Shown here piece by piece: positions 1 to 9,040 of a stretch of DNA of 64,000 bases. This stretch comes from Paenibacillus zeisoli (GTDB lineage Bacteria > Bacillota > Bacilli > Paenibacillales > Paenibacillaceae). Where the stretch lies: positions 124,234-188,233 of the forward strand of contig NZ_RZNX01000003.1 of NCBI RefSeq assembly GCF_003994465.1, given 5' to 3'. The notes below the pieces were generated by a model that saw nothing but the letters and a program-made list of their open reading frames with translations, did no database searches and was not told the DNA's origin. Each line of letters opens with the position of its first letter. Within the stretch, counting starts at the first letter, position 1. A program made the translations under genes and the position numbers.

Positions 1-56
1 ATCGCTCTTGTCGCTTCATCCTCAGTCTGAAATACACCTACAATTTTCTCGGTCAT
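1..56 (-). CDS. YflT-type general stress protein, N-terminal fragment
   Basis: Only the first 18 codons lie in the window. The reading starts at ATG 54-56 and gives MTEKIVGVFQTEDEATRAI, which resembles the start of YflT/GSP17M-like general stress proteins, where a short beta strand is followed by a helix. A clear AGGAGG-like ribosome site (GGAGGT) lies about 6 nt upstream on the minus strand. The family is a small soluble stress protein of unclear biochemistry. The call rests on the N-terminus alone. The gene diverges from the amidase-domain gene at 244. Confidence 0.55.
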   Translation of the reverse strand, partial: MTEKIVGVFQTEDEATRA

Positions 57-243
57 GTGATTAACCTCCAATTACCTTAGTTGCATACAGGCTTGCAGAT
101 ATTTGTAATGTATTTAACCATCCTCCATAGAGCTAAACGTACGGGCCGAGCTGATCTTGCAGGTATCCTGTGTATTCCCCGGCGCAGCAGGGTATGCTAT
201 TGTTCGACTCAAATTTCATCACACCTACAGGGAGTAAATAACC

Positions 244-1380
244 GTGCAACGAACTCTTAAGGCTCTTCTTATTGCCATTCTTGTTATGCCGCTGCTTGGT
301 GGCTGGACCCGAACCCCAGCAAGGGCATCAGCTGAATCCTCCGAAACCACGGAATCCAAGGAGATCCCTCGGTTTCTGCAGGAGCTGTTTGAAGACCGAG
401 CCCAGCTGCTTCTCGATCCCAATGCGGCTCATATTCAGGACCATTACCTACGGGATAACCGCTATAGCCGTCATGCCCTGAGCCATGAGTTGGAACGGAC
501 AGAGTATATTCAGGCTTGGGCCAAGGAGCGAAGAGTGAAATTTGTAAATGCCGAGAGCTCCATCCGAATTGTCCGTTTAAAGGTTGAGGGCGAGACCGCC
601 AAGGTGTCTCTGGTGCAGTCTCTAAAGTTAGGTTATGAGTATCTGGATAAGTATCCGGGCCATCATGACTTTGGGATCGGAACCCGCCATGCAATCAAGC
701 TGCACAAGCATAATAACATCTGGTATTTGGAACGCGAGTGGTACCTTGACCCGCTGGAGGAGAATCCTCAGACGATCCAAAAATGCGATCTGGATTTTCC
801 ACCTCGTAATACACCTCTTTTGCAGCCAAAAGATAAGCCCAGATACAACCGCCAGCAGGCCGTTGAATATGCGAACAAATATGCCGGGCTTGCATGGGGG
901 GCTGGGAACCAGCACCGTTACAACCGTAAGTATCTGGATTACAACTCCCAGGGCGGTGACTGTACCAACTTTTCTTCCCAGGCCATCGGGGACAAGGAAG
1001 GCGGCAGACTGCGGATGAGAGGGGGTTGGCACTATTATGACCGCAGTGGAGGAAGCGCAGCTTGGGTTAGAACGGACTCCTTCAGGGGCTTCCTGGTTCA
1101 TTCAGGCTATGGAACCGTGGTGGCTCACGGGGATTTCGCCAGGATTGTAAAGTTCGCGAATGAACTTCAGCAGGACGAATCCCAGCTTTACAAGCTTCAG
1201 GCAGGCGACCTTATTGCTTATCAGATCAAAGGGGATATTGACCACTTCTCGATTATTACAGGCTTTGATCAAAGCGGTTATCCGCTGGTTAACTCCCACA
1301 CAGCCGACCGCTTTCAGGTTCCCTTCGATCTGGGCTGGGATAAGTACACGAAGTACCAGGTGATTCACATTCGGGACTAA
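244..1380 (+). CDS. secreted protein with C-terminal putative amidase domain (Amidase_6)
   Basis: 378 aa from a GTG start with GGGAG 8-10 nt upstream. Residues 1-30 form a signal peptide with a hydrophobic core (ALLIAILVMPLLGG) and an AxA-like cleavage site near ARASA. Residues 60-190 are an uncharacterised extracellular region. Residues about 200-378 match the putative amidase domain (PF12671 type), an NlpC/P60-like fold: YNRQQAVEYA at the start, the likely nucleophile Cys240 in GGDCTNFSSQ, and the likely His334 in DHFSIITG. It is probably exported to the cell surface and may cut an amide bond, perhaps in peptidoglycan or a peptide; the substrate is unknown. It precedes a lipid-flippase gene by 78 bp and could share its transcript. 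Confidence 0.8.
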   Translation: MQRTLKALLIAILVMPLLGGWTRTPARASAESSETTESKEIPRFLQELFEDRAQLLLDPNAAHIQDHYLRDNRYSRHALSHELERTEYIQAWAKERRVKFVNAESSIRIVRLKVEGETAKVSLVQSLKLGYEYLDKYPGHHDFGIGTRHAIKLHKHNNIWYLEREWYLDPLEENPQTIQKCDLDFPPRNTPLLQPKDKPRYNRQQAVEYANKYAGLAWGAGNQHRYNRKYLDYNSQGGDCTNFSSQAIGDKEGGRLRMRGGWHYYDRSGGSAAWVRTDSFRGFLVHSGYGTVVAHGDFARIVKFANELQQDESQLYKLQAGDLIAYQIKGDIDHFSIITGFDQSGYPLVNSHTADRFQVPFDLGWDKYTKYQVIHIRD

Positions 1381-1458
1381 AGAGCTTCACTTTGATCATA
1401 ACCCCAAGACCGCTGTCATAAGATTTATTGGACAGCCGTCTAACGGGGAGGACCGAAA

Positions 1459-2940
1459 TTGAAGCTACCTCTGCTAGTCAAACAAACTCTAGTGAGAGCC
1501 AATGCCATGATCGTTGTGAAATCGGTTGGGCTCTTCGGTAAAATATTCATCACTAGAACCATGGGAGTCGAAGGAATGGGTCTGTATCAGCTGACCTATT
1601 TCTTTTATGCCCTGGTTCTTATGGTGATTTCCGGCGGACTTCCGACCGCTTTGGCTATGTATATTTCAAGCCATCCCGCCAAGGGCTGGCCTTTGTTCAG
1701 GAAATTCTCTGTCATTCTGCTGCTTGTCGGAGCAGCCTGCAGTCTGCTAACCTACCTTCTATCCTCCCGGATTGCTTCCCTGCTTCATTATCCCCAGCTG
1801 GATTTCGCCATACGCTGCCTAGCACCGGCCATCTTGGCAGTTCCCCTGCTCAGTCTGCTTAGAGGTTACTTGCAAGGTCATGAGAAATATGGAGTTATAG
1901 CTGTGTCCGAGCTGGTCGAGCAAACGGTCCGTATAGGTTCATTAATCTTCCTTATTCCTATCTTTATAGACTCGGGCCTCAAGTGGGCTGTGGGTACAGC
2001 CATTCTTGGAACCTCCTTGGGGGCTGTGCTGGCATTCGCCTTTATTATTGCAGTTATGAGGTACAAGCAGCCTGCTGCCCTAACCACAATCTCCGTGGAC
2101 AAGGATTCGGGCTTCACGACCGTGTTAAAGTTATCTCTGATGATTACCCTTACCCGCCTGCTGGTTCCCGCTTCTGACTTTGTAGATGCCATCCTTATTC
2201 CCCAGCGGCTCCAGGTTTCTGGACTTACCTCCGGTGAAGCCGTACAGATGCTCGGCGTGTTCTCCGGGATCGCTCTTGTTGTGGCTTATATGCCTACTCT
2301 ATTTACCGCTGCGCTTACCCACACCCTGACGATGAGAATCTCTTCGGACTGGATTCATGAAAGATTTGATCAATATGATGAGAAAAGAAACAAGGCCATC
2401 AACCTCACCTGGGTGTGGGGCTGGGCCTCCAGCTGGTTTATTTTCAACTTTGCTCCGGAAATATCCCGGTATATATTTAGAGTTCCGGACGCTGAGCTGT
2501 CCATCAAGCTGCTCGCGCTGCTTCCGCTGATCGTCGGCCTCCGGGAGATCACCACCAGTCTATTATGGGCCCAAAATCAAAAAAGAGTCCCTCTTGCGGG
2601 ACTCGCACTGGGAATAGTGACGAACTTCACCATACTCTATATCGTGGCTGCGCAGCCTGGACTCGGATACCTGAGCATGTCTCTGGGCGTCATAGCCTTA
2701 GAAGTGCTTGCTACAACCTGGAACTTTAGAGCTCTTAAGCTCTTCTCCTATTTCAAATCCCGGCTCGTTATATTTCTGGCCGATCTTCTGTTCTTTGAAC
2801 TGCTCATTGTGGTGTGTACATGGTGTTCCAGGCTAATCAGCCTCCAGCCATGGAGCATATTAGCTGAACTTCTCCTGTATCTCGTCTGCTCCACGGGTTA
2901 TATCAAGCTCCGCTTTGGACATCTCCTAGAGCAGGACTAG
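1459..2940 (+). CDS. SpoVB-like polysaccharide/lipid flippase (MVF/MATE-type superfamily)
   Basis: 493 aa integral membrane protein with about 12-14 hydrophobic segments. The N-terminus (MKLPLLVKQTLVRANAMIVV, then SVGLFGKIFITRTMGVEGMG) is typical of the SpoVB/Wzx branch, where a conserved motif of the form R..G..GLG..... follows the first helix. It starts at TTG, with GGGGAGGA about 6 nt upstream. The family flips lipid-linked sugars or peptidoglycan precursors across the membrane; SpoVB acts in spore cortex synthesis. The length fits the family (about 500 aa). The exact substrate cannot be read from the sequence, and the paralogue need not be the sporulation one. It lies downstream of an exported amidase-domain gene, which would suit a role in the cell envelope. 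Confidence 0.8.
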   Translation: MKLPLLVKQTLVRANAMIVVKSVGLFGKIFITRTMGVEGMGLYQLTYFFYALVLMVISGGLPTALAMYISSHPAKGWPLFRKFSVILLLVGAACSLLTYLLSSRIASLLHYPQLDFAIRCLAPAILAVPLLSLLRGYLQGHEKYGVIAVSELVEQTVRIGSLIFLIPIFIDSGLKWAVGTAILGTSLGAVLAFAFIIAVMRYKQPAALTTISVDKDSGFTTVLKLSLMITLTRLLVPASDFVDAILIPQRLQVSGLTSGEAVQMLGVFSGIALVVAYMPTLFTAALTHTLTMRISSDWIHERFDQYDEKRNKAINLTWVWGWASSWFIFNFAPEISRYIFRVPDAELSIKLLALLPLIVGLREITTSLLWAQNQKRVPLAGLALGIVTNFTILYIVAAQPGLGYLSMSLGVIALEVLATTWNFRALKLFSYFKSRLVIFLADLLFFELLIVVCTWCSRLISLQPWSILAELLLYLVCSTGYIKLRFGHLLEQD

Positions 2941-2988
2941 CCTCGAATCCATATGGGGGCCGCTTGAGCGATATGTCCCAACCGTTCA

Positions 2989-3017
2989 AGAGAGAGCTGC
3001 AGTTACAGCTTCTCTCT
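2989..3017. terminator. hairpin between convergent genes
   Basis: AGAGAGAGCTG (2989-2999) pairs with CAGCTTCTCTCT (3006-3017) with one bulge. It overlaps the end of the minus-strand gene at 3003. A second, weaker stem (CTTGAGCG 2963-2970 with CGTTCAAG 2983-2990) precedes it. There is no real T-run on either strand, so termination activity is uncertain. Confidence 0.35.
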
Positions 3018-3302
3018 TACGGAGCGGAGCTTCTGCTCCGAGGAAGACGGCTTGTCCCGGCGGTCATCAATCTTGATGGATGTAGAGACACGCCCCGCCC
3101 CCGCTTGAAATGGCGCCTCATGCAGTGCGGCAATAGCGGCGAACACTTTCTCAAGTGGTCCCTCAATAATCGTACTCATCGAGGTCAGTTGAAATTCGAC
3201 CCCTTCCTGACGCTCCAGGACATGCTGCATTTCTGCCACATACGCACTTAGGCTGGTTGATCCCGTCCCAACGGGAATGATCGTTACCTCTGCGATTGCC
3301 AT
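3003..3302 (-). CDS. MTH1187/YqgV-family thiamine-binding protein
   Basis: 99 aa. The start ATG at 3300-3302 is set by a perfect AAGGAGGT 7 nt upstream. The longer open frame upstream has no ribosome site and should not be used. The protein begins MAIAEVTIIPVGTGSTSLSA and continues with GPLEKVFAAI, the pattern of the small ferredoxin-like DUF77 family (MTH1187/YqgV/YkoF-like). Family members bind thiamine or its pyrimidine part and are thought to be cytosolic. A second member of the same family is encoded in the thiamine-regulated operon at 36348. This copy is monocistronic with no visible riboswitch. Confidence 0.75.
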   Translation of the reverse strand: MAIAEVTIIPVGTGSTSLSAYVAEMQHVLERQEGVEFQLTSMSTIIEGPLEKVFAAIAALHEAPFQAGAGRVSTSIKIDDRRDKPSSSEQKLRSVREKL

Positions 3303-3557
3303 GTTCAAATACCTCCTTGGTTGTGTAGATCTCCGACAGTAAATCTTTCCCACCATTTTAACAGTTCGCTGCTTAAAAACCAAAACCTGGTCTGAAAATC
3401 GTGAAATTTTCAAGCTTCCATACATCCAATTTCCTTCAAATTTCAACAAAATATTTTTGTGAAATTTATTTGAAGTGGCCAAGCCCAAGCGGGATGCGGG
3501 ATGCGGACAAGTCAAGTGTTTTTTAGAGGTGATTTTGGATTTTCATAGTATGTTCAA

Positions 3558-3605
3558 ACACTATATATTGTGGTAATGTAATTAAACCGAAACAAAATAT
3601 AGTGT
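3558..3605 (+). promoter_or_regulatory. tandem NrdR boxes upstream of nrdD
   Basis: Two matches to the NrdR box (consensus close to ACACWATATATWGTGT) occur: ACACTATATATTGTGG at 3558-3573 and AAACAAAATATAGTGT at 3590-3605. Their centres are 32 bp apart, about three helical turns, the arrangement expected for co-operative NrdR binding. They lie about 215-260 bp upstream of the nrdD start, so repression by NrdR of the nrdDG operon is very likely. No second pair was seen before nrdA or nrdB. Confidence 0.85.
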
Positions 3606-3693
3606 AAACGGCCTTTTCTCAAAAAACACCAACACACCTGCCTGTGCCTGTTTCACGACACCTTTCCTTCTGACTTTTTCGAATTTAGGTGTC

Positions 3694-3786
3694 CGGATGC
3701 GGATTACATACTACAAGATATAAGCTGCACTGCCTCGCATTACGGTACGAGTACTCTTGCCGGCTAGGGAGTTTCTTTTGCATCCG
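3694..3786 (+). other. possible folded leader before nrdD
   Basis: CGGATGC (3694-3700) is complementary to GCATCCG (3780-3786), with three more wobble or AU pairs possible inward. The enclosed 79 nt hold a small stem CTCG/CGAG (3734-3737 with 3748-3751). It sits between the NrdR boxes and the ribosome site. It does not match the TPP, cobalamin, purine, SAM or THF aptamers as I know them. It could be a regulatory leader or chance pairing. Confidence 0.3.
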
Positions 3787-3819
3787 TATATACAAGTAAA
3801 TCGAGGGGAGTAGTTAGCA

Positions 3820-5805
3820 TTGGCTCTTATAACTAAAGCGTTCAGTACACAGGATCATATCCTGGATGAGGTCATCAGACTGGGTGAGGACATTGTCGAC
3901 AGCCGCGATCTGGAGATGCTGCGTGAGAACGCCAACCTGAATGGAGAGAGCTTCTCCGGAAAAATGAGCAAATTCGGCAGTGAATATGCCAAATGGTATG
4001 CGAACCATTTCATCATGCCAAGCCAGCTTGTGCAGGCAATCCAGGATAATATCGTGTACGTCCACGATTTGGATCAATATGCGATCGGGACTACAAATTG
4101 TATCTTCATTCCATTTGGCAAGCTGCTTGGCCAAGGATTCAATACAGGCAACGGCAGCGTTCGGCCGCCAAATTCGATCATGACGGCTATGGCTCTTGTC
4201 GCCATCATTTTTCAATCTCAGCAGAATTCCCAGTACGGCGGGGTATCCGGCAACAAGCTGGATCATGATCTCGCCCCTTATGTGGTCAAATCCTTCGCCA
4301 AGTACTTCATTAAAGGCTTGGATTACTTTGAAGAGCAGGAGCCCGGTATTACAGCCGCAGATCTCGGAGAGATCTCCATGAGCCGCCTTGATCTGCAGGA
4401 GCGTTACCCGCGGTCCTTCCGCTATGCCATGCGGGAGACCGAGAGCGAGACGCTGCAGGGCGCAGAGAGCCTGATCCATAATCTGAACACGATGTCTAGC
4501 CGTGCCGGGGGTCAAATTCCTTTTACCAGTATCAACTATGGAACATGTACCTCACCGGAAGGCAGGCTTGTGATCGATTCGATTCTGGAAGCCACCATGA
4601 AGGGACTTGGCAGCGGCGAGACGCCGATCTTCCCGATCCAGATCTTCAAATGCAAGAAGGGGATCAACCAGGCGCCGGGAGAACCGAACTATGACTTGTT
4701 CTTGAAGGCAGCCGAGTGCTCGGCGCGCAGGCTCTACCCGAACTTCGCCAATCTGGATGCTCCCTTGAACCTTGCTTATTACGATCCGAGTGATCCGGAT
4801 ACCGAATTTGCAACGATGGGCTGCCGCACGCGCGTCCTGGCTGACCGGTTCGGCCGGAATCATCTGTCCGGCAAAGGGAACCTGAGCTTCAATACCTTGA
4901 ACCTGGTGAAGCTTGGGATCGAGCACGGAATTGTACTTGGACGCCGCAGTGAAGCCGATGAAGCAGGCTTTTACCAGGAGCTGGATCACTATCTCAACAT
5001 CGCCATGGAAGGACTGCTTCACCGTTTTCGTATCCAGTCGGCCCAGAAAGCCAAAGCCTCTGACTTCATGATGCGCGAAGGCGTATGGGAAGGCGGCGAG
5101 CAGCTTGCTCCTGAGGAGCCGGTTGGAGAGCTGCTGAAGCATGGCAGTCTGTCGATCGGGTTCATCGGTCTTGCCGAGTGCATGAAGGCGATGTACGGTA
5201 AGCATCATGCCGAGGACGAAGAAGTCTATCAGAAGGCGTCCAAGCTGATTCGCTACCTGCGCAGCTTCTGTGACCGCCAGAGCGAGAAGCTGAACCTCAA
5301 CGTGACGCTGTTCGCTACACCGGCGGAAGGCTTGTCCGGGAAATTCACGAAACGCGACCGTGCCCACTACGGCTCGCTAAGCGGCGTAACCGACCGGGAA
5401 TATTATACGAACTCCTTCCATGTTCCCGTGTATTATCCGGTTACTGCAGCCGCCAAGATCAAGCTGGAGGCTCCTTTCCATGATCTGTGCAATGCCGGAG
5501 CGATCTCCTACATTGAACTTAATGGCAACGCCCGTGCTAACCCGGCTGCATTCTTGAAGATTATCCAGTATGCGCTGGATCAGCAGATCAGCTATTTCAG
5601 TATCAACCATCCGATTGACCGCTGCTCCGCCTGCGGCCATGAGGGCATCATCGGGGCGACCTGCCCTTCCTGCGGAAGCCATGAGAACGAAGTTCATATC
5701 CGCAGGCTGCGCCGGGTCACCGGTTATCTGACCGGGGACTTCCAGACCCGGTTCAACAGTGCCAAGCAGGCCGAGGTCAGAGACCGGGTGAAGCACACCT
5801 CATGA
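3820..5805 (+). CDS. nrdD: anaerobic (class III) ribonucleoside-triphosphate reductase
   Basis: 661 aa. It reduces ribonucleotides to deoxyribonucleotides without oxygen, using a glycyl radical made by NrdG. The C-terminus carries the zinc site Cys602-x2-Cys605 and Cys615-x2-Cys618, followed by RVTGYL with the radical Gly635. Internal matches to the family include VYVHDLDQY, GGVSGNKLDHDLAPYV, QIPFTSINYGT and the MGCRTRV cysteine loop. The TTG start has GGGGAG 9 nt upstream and an in-frame TAG stop three codons before it, so no longer N-terminus exists. The usual N-terminal ATP-cone of about 90 residues (present in the 712-aa E. coli enzyme) is therefore missing. It overlaps nrdG by 4 nt (ATGA) and is likely NrdR-repressed. 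Confidence 0.95.
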   Translation: MALITKAFSTQDHILDEVIRLGEDIVDSRDLEMLRENANLNGESFSGKMSKFGSEYAKWYANHFIMPSQLVQAIQDNIVYVHDLDQYAIGTTNCIFIPFGKLLGQGFNTGNGSVRPPNSIMTAMALVAIIFQSQQNSQYGGVSGNKLDHDLAPYVVKSFAKYFIKGLDYFEEQEPGITAADLGEISMSRLDLQERYPRSFRYAMRETESETLQGAESLIHNLNTMSSRAGGQIPFTSINYGTCTSPEGRLVIDSILEATMKGLGSGETPIFPIQIFKCKKGINQAPGEPNYDLFLKAAECSARRLYPNFANLDAPLNLAYYDPSDPDTEFATMGCRTRVLADRFGRNHLSGKGNLSFNTLNLVKLGIEHGIVLGRRSEADEAGFYQELDHYLNIAMEGLLHRFRIQSAQKAKASDFMMREGVWEGGEQLAPEEPVGELLKHGSLSIGFIGLAECMKAMYGKHHAEDEEVYQKASKLIRYLRSFCDRQSEKLNLNVTLFATPAEGLSGKFTKRDRAHYGSLSGVTDREYYTNSFHVPVYYPVTAAAKIKLEAPFHDLCNAGAISYIELNGNARANPAAFLKIIQYALDQQISYFSINHPIDRCSACGHEGIIGATCPSCGSHENEVHIRRLRRVTGYLTGDFQTRFNSAKQAEVRDRVKHTS

Positions 5806-6320
5806 ACATTTGCGGATACTCACCGGAGTCGATCAATGAAGGGGAAGGGCTTCGGGCAGCGATATTCATCAGCGGCTGCAAGCATTATTGCCCGGGCTGC
5901 TTCAGCCCGAAGACCTGGAACTTCGAGTACGGTGAGCCGTTCACGCTAGCAAGACAGCAGGAGATCATCCGGGACATTGCGGCCAATCCCCTGCTGGACG
6001 GACTGACGATTCTCGGCGGGGACCCTTTCTTCTCCGCCCGGGAGGTCAGCGGATTCATTGATCTCCTTCACTTGGAGGCAGGACCGGTCTCGGTATGGAT
6101 CTACAGCGGCTATACCTATGAAGAACTTACCGCCGCTCCGGATTCAGATGAATATGCGCTTCTCGGCCGCTGTGATGTACTGGTTGATGGACGTTATATA
6201 GATGCCCTTCGCGACCCCTCCCTTCTGTACCGGGGAAGCTCCAACCAAAGGCTGATCGACATTAGGCAAAGTCTTGAGCAGGGAGAAGCCATACTGTGGC
6301 GATCGCTATTCACTAAGTAA
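5802..6320 (+). CDS. nrdG: anaerobic ribonucleotide reductase activating protein (radical SAM)
   Basis: 172 aa. It uses S-adenosylmethionine and a 4Fe-4S cluster to create the glycyl radical on NrdD. The cluster cysteines are Cys26, Cys30 and Cys33 in GCKHYCPGC. The SAM-binding stretch LTILGGDPFF follows, and WIYSGYTYEEL is a further family motif. The length is normal for NrdG. The start ATG overlaps the nrdD stop as ATGA, so the two are translationally coupled. The 246 bp after the stop hold no further gene and no clear terminator. Confidence 0.95.
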   Translation: MNICGYSPESINEGEGLRAAIFISGCKHYCPGCFSPKTWNFEYGEPFTLARQQEIIRDIAANPLLDGLTILGGDPFFSAREVSGFIDLLHLEAGPVSVWIYSGYTYEELTAAPDSDEYALLGRCDVLVDGRYIDALRDPSLLYRGSSNQRLIDIRQSLEQGEAILWRSLFTK

Positions 6321-6566
6321 ATTCGTTGCACTACGTAATTTGGAAGCAATCAGATTGTACGAATACAAATATCGGCAGCAAAGTCTTTAATTCTTTCTTT
6401 ATCGCTATCCATCTTTCTAGTATAATTGCTTCTTGTGGTCCTTTTTTCCCGGAACGGGTTAATTTTTTCCAGAATCAGCTCACTCATTACAGTTTATACC
6501 AATTTAGAAGCTGTAATTTTATCAAAGTATACATTTTATTTCATCAGAAAGTAGGGATTCTCTTCT

Positions 6567-8900
6567 ATGCCATCCTTCGTCAATAAACCGAACAACCGTC
6601 AACTCGCTTTCGACAACAACCGTCTGGGCATTTATGCAGATCGTATTCTCGAAGGCCTGCCTTCTCTGGATAAGGAGCGCCTGCTTCGCGGCGTGATCTC
6701 CAAGCTCCGCCGTGATGAAGTTACAGGGGAAGAAATCAGCAATGCTTTTACCATGTCCGCCCTTGAGCTTGTAACCAAAGAAGAGCCGGACTGGAAATTC
6801 GCAGCCGCACGTGCCCTGCTTACTACACTGTACAAGAAAGCGGCCAATAACCGCCGGTACAAAGCTTATCCGGAAGAGCCTTACGGATCGTTCTATCATC
6901 TGATTGTCGATTTGACCAAAGCCGGCATATACAAAGAGGACCTGCTCGAAGTTTATACCAAAGAACAGATTGAAGAACTCGGCGAAATGATTGATCCTTC
7001 GCGCGATCTGCTGTTTGACTATATCGGACTACTTACCCTGGCTGAGCGTTACCTGGCTAACGATTTCGACGGCCGCGTGATGGAGCTTCCGCAGGAGCGT
7101 TACATGGTGATCGCGATGTTCCTGATGCACAAGGAGCCTGCCGAGACTCGTATGCACCTGGTGAAGGAAGCTTACTGGGCGATGAGCAATATCTACATGA
7201 CCGCCGCTACACCAACCATGTCCAATGCGGGCAAAAAAGTGGCCGGACAGCTCTCCAGCTGCTTCATTGATACCGTGGATGACTCCCTTGAAGGCATCTT
7301 CGACTCTAATACAGATGTAGCCCGTCTGAGCAAAATGGGCGGCGGTATCGGGGTCTACCTCGGCAAAGTACGGGCGCGCGGTTCAGATATCCGCGGCCAC
7401 AAGAATACCAGCTCTGGCGTTATCCCATGGATTCGCCAGCTGAACAACACGGCTGTCAGCGTCGATCAGCTGGGCACACGTAAAGGTGCCATTGCTGTAT
7501 ATCTCGACGTTTTCCATAAAGATATTCTCGCTTTCCTGGATCTGAAGCTGAACAACGGGGACGAGCGCATGAGAGCGCACGACGTATTCCACGGGGTCTG
7601 CCTTCCCGATCTGTTCATGGAAGCTGTTGAGAACCGTGACGAATGGAACCTGTTCTGTCCGCACGAAGTGAAGAAGACGATGGGCTGGAAAGACGCGAAC
7701 GGCCGTCCACTCGGTCTGGAAGACTTCTATGATGAGAACTTTGGCGAAGGTGCTTTCCGCGAGAAGTACGAGGAAGCCGTGGCGCATCCAACTCTGTCCC
7801 GAATTACCGTACAGGCTATTGACATCATGAAACGGATTATGAAATCCCAGCTGGAGACCGGAACGCCTTACATGTTCTACCGGGATACCGTGAACCGTGC
7901 CAACCCGAACCGTGCACATGGTATGGTCTACTCGTCCAACCTTTGCACCGAAATCATGCAGAACCAGTCGGCAACCGTGGTTGAGCAGGAAGAACTCGTA
8001 ACCAAAGATGGACAGACTCGTATCGTCATTTCCAAGATTCCTGGCGATTTCGTTGTCTGCAACCTGAACTCCATTCACCTGGCACGCGCTGTTCCAGCCG
8101 GAGTGCTTGAGCGCCTTGTGCCGATTCAGGTACGTATGCTAGACAACGTAATCGACATCAACAACATTGAAGTGCTGCAAGCTCAATACACGAACAGTCA
8201 GTATCGTGCGATCGGTCTCGGTACATTCGGCCTGCATCACCTGCTTGCCCTGGAAGGCATTCGCTGGGAATCCGACGAGGCTGTCGCTTATAATGATGCG
8301 CTGTATGAGAAGATCAACTACCTGCTCGTCCGTTCCAGCATGGAGCTGGCTAAGGAGAAAGGCCGCTATGCGAAGTTCGAAGGTTCTGACTGGGATACAG
8401 GCCATTACTTCACCTACCGTCATTACACGGACGGAACCCGTGAAGGTAAATATGTAACCACAGAAGAGTGGCGTGCGCTCCAGCAGGAAGTTCATGAGAA
8501 CGGCGTGCGTAACGCCTGGATGTTCGCCATCGCGCCAAACGGCTCGACTTCGATCATTGCCGGTTCTACAGCAAGTATCGACCCACTGTATGAACTGCTG
8601 TCTTACGAAGAGAAGACGACTTACAAAATCGCCAATCCGGCTCCGGACCTGTCCGATAAGACGATTTGGTACTATAAAACAGCCTTCCTGATCGACCAGA
8701 ACTGGTCCATCAAAATGGCTTCCGCTCGTCAGCGCCACGTCGATCAGGCTCAAAGCTTCAACCTGTATGTGCGCCCTGACATCAAGGCGACCGAGTTCCT
8801 GAACCTGCATTTGCATGCTTGGAAAGCCGGCATCAAATCCACATATTATGTTCGCAGCCGCGCGCTGACGATCGAGGAATGCGAGTCGTGTGCTTCTTAA
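6567..8900 (+). CDS. nrdA: class I ribonucleoside-diphosphate reductase, alpha subunit
   Basis: 777 aa catalytic subunit of the aerobic reductase. Seen residues: redox Cys232 (GQLSSCF), the active-site trio Asn458, Cys460 and Glu462 (SSNLCTEI), redox partner Cys498 (FVVCNLNSI), radical-path tyrosines Tyr760-Tyr761 (STYYVR), and the C-terminal shuttle pair Cys772/Cys775 (ECESCAS). Residues 11-90 align with the ATP-cone region of E. coli NrdA but lack the usual KRDG opening, so overall-activity control by ATP/dATP may be altered. The ATG at 6567 has only a weak ribosome site (AGTAGGGA, about 11 nt away). nrdB follows 1 kb later after a repeat-filled gap. Confidence 0.93.
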   Translation: MPSFVNKPNNRQLAFDNNRLGIYADRILEGLPSLDKERLLRGVISKLRRDEVTGEEISNAFTMSALELVTKEEPDWKFAAARALLTTLYKKAANNRRYKAYPEEPYGSFYHLIVDLTKAGIYKEDLLEVYTKEQIEELGEMIDPSRDLLFDYIGLLTLAERYLANDFDGRVMELPQERYMVIAMFLMHKEPAETRMHLVKEAYWAMSNIYMTAATPTMSNAGKKVAGQLSSCFIDTVDDSLEGIFDSNTDVARLSKMGGGIGVYLGKVRARGSDIRGHKNTSSGVIPWIRQLNNTAVSVDQLGTRKGAIAVYLDVFHKDILAFLDLKLNNGDERMRAHDVFHGVCLPDLFMEAVENRDEWNLFCPHEVKKTMGWKDANGRPLGLEDFYDENFGEGAFREKYEEAVAHPTLSRITVQAIDIMKRIMKSQLETGTPYMFYRDTVNRANPNRAHGMVYSSNLCTEIMQNQSATVVEQEELVTKDGQTRIVISKIPGDFVVCNLNSIHLARAVPAGVLERLVPIQVRMLDNVIDINNIEVLQAQYTNSQYRAIGLGTFGLHHLLALEGIRWESDEAVAYNDALYEKINYLLVRSSMELAKEKGRYAKFEGSDWDTGHYFTYRHYTDGTREGKYVTTEEWRALQQEVHENGVRNAWMFAIAPNGSTSIIAGSTASIDPLYELLSYEEKTTYKIANPAPDLSDKTIWYYKTAFLIDQNWSIKMASARQRHVDQAQSFNLYVRPDIKATEFLNLHLHAWKAGIKSTYYVRSRALTIEECESCAS

Positions 8901-8942
8901 TCCTGAGTCCTTTAGATAAAGGATTTTCCAACCCACCCAAAC

Positions 8943-8961
8943 CCTCCCTTCCTAAGGGAGG
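8943..8961 (+). repeat. stem-loop at the start of the nrdA-nrdB repeat region
   Basis: CCTCCCTT (8943-8950) and AAGGGAGG (8954-8961) form a perfect 8-bp stem with a 3-nt loop, 43 nt after the nrdA stop. No T-run follows, so it is not a typical terminator. The adjacent AAGGGCTCTGCCCTCTGG looks like the kind of short dispersed repeat that is common between genes in this group. Confidence 0.4.
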
Positions 8962-9040
8962 ACCCCAAGGGCTCTGCCCTCTGGACACCCACTGGAGGTA
9001 ACGTGGGAGTGACAGATGCGGTTGTGAGTTAGGTGGGTGT

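Noticed and set aside
2964-3251. 95-aa + strand frame opposite the DUF77 gene
   Set aside because: The minus-strand protein matches a known family with a perfect ribosome site; the + frame has neither.
3694-3786. Known riboswitch before nrdD
   Set aside because: Conserved words for cobalamin, purine, SAM, THF and TPP aptamers are absent.
6326-6586. 86-aa frame between nrdG and nrdA
   Set aside because: No ribosome site, no recognisable motif, and it runs into the start of nrdA in another frame.
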